Origin: Sulfurospirillum sp. UBA6810
GTDB taxonomy: Bacteria > Campylobacterota > Campylobacteria > Campylobacterales > Sulfurospirillaceae
Reading direction: 5' to 3'
DNA length: 5,319 nucleotides
NCBI GenBank assembly: GCA_002469305.1
Contig: DKEY01000018.1
Span: 1-5,319 of the forward strand
Shown: positions 5,139 through 5,319 of the stretch, piece by piece
Layout of the letters: every line of letters begins with the position of its first letter
Position numbering within the stretch: the first letter of the stretch is position 1
Program-made: the position numbers and the translations under genes
The notes under the pieces: generated by a model
The model's input: the letters and a program-made list of their open reading frames with translations, nothing else
Told to the model about the DNA's origin: nothing
Databases searched by the model: none

Positions 5139-5319
5139 TTGCAGTCATTGTTATTACTTATAATTGTTGTGGGGATTTTTTTCCTTTTAACAAAAAACTA
5201 TAAAACAAGTGATTATCAGCATATCAAAATAAACACAAAACAGAGACTTAAAGGGGATTTGAGTGAACATGAAGCTGGGCTTTTAGTCGCCCTTATGGCA
5301 AAAGTTGCAAAAGCAGATG
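5139..5319 (+). CDS. Membrane-anchored TerB/DjlA-like co-chaperone (N-terminal part)
   Basis: The first 60 codons of a gene that runs off the right edge, starting at TTG behind a well-placed AAAGGA. Residues 2-18 (QSLLLLIIVVGIFFLLT) form a single N-terminal membrane anchor, followed by a short polar linker and then LSEHEAGLLVALMAKVAKAD (41-60), the first helix of a TerB-like domain. That N-terminal order, membrane anchor then TerB-like helix ending Lys-Ala-Asp(-Gly), resembles DjlA-type proteins, in which a C-terminal J-domain stimulates DnaK. The J-domain itself would lie beyond the window, so the DnaJ assignment is inferred. The gene is divergent from the antiporter and codirectional with purL. 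I recall a DnaJ-like gene next to purL in Campylobacter jejuni, which supports the call. A TerB-only protein is the main alternative. Confidence 0.75.
   Translation, partial: MQSLLLLIIVVGIFFLLTKNYKTSDYQHIKINTKQRLKGDLSEHEAGLLVALMAKVAKAD

Overview
The window looks like chromosomal DNA of a campylobacterotal (epsilonproteobacterial) organism, most likely Sulfurospirillum or a close relative. This rests on recognition rather than a search. The PurL C-terminus has the 'DVNVGGIAIALAK' form I associate with this group. The genes are tightly packed, the promoters look like AT-rich -10-only promoters, and the palindrome TTACATGTAA recurs, which I associate loosely with Sulfurospirillum. No RNA gene, CRISPR array, insertion sequence or phage gene is visible.

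Layout. Bases 1-816 (+) hold the C-terminal 271 codons of purL (purine biosynthesis), ending at a probable terminator hairpin (825-846). A perfect 26-bp palindrome (856-881) lies at the convergent gene ends. Four genes then run on the minus strand; in transcription order they are a KefB/KefC-type CPA2 cation:proton antiporter with a C-terminal RCK/TrkA-N domain (5050-3455), a MalY/PatB-type PLP-dependent cysteine C-S lyase (3452-2316), and two paralogous NlpC/P60-like lipoproteins (2273-1656 and 1659-877). The antiporter and lyase are 2 bp apart, and the two lipoprotein genes overlap by 4 bp (ATGA). A separate -10 box sits before the lipoprotein pair. At the right edge (5139-5319, +) is the start of a membrane-anchored TerB/DjlA-like protein that begins with TTG, divergent from the antiporter. 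Gaps between genes are 60, 42 and 88 bp, so no stretch over 300 bp lacks a gene.

How it fits together. From memory, purL and a DnaJ-like gene are neighbours in Campylobacter jejuni. If so, purL and the TerB/DjlA-like gene are the ancestral pair here and the four-gene minus-strand block was inserted between them. The antiporter and C-S lyase may be co-translated, perhaps for handling thiol or electrophile adducts. The lipoproteins are probable cell-wall peptidases or amidases facing the periplasm.

The strongest unexplained signals are (1) six exact copies of the 10-bp palindrome TTACATGTAA, all between 572 and 3317 and none in the antiporter gene, and (2) a sharp change in isoleucine codon use inside the C-S lyase gene. 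Its first ~40% resembles the antiporter gene, while the rest resembles purL and the lipoproteins, suggesting a recombination joint near 2870-3030.
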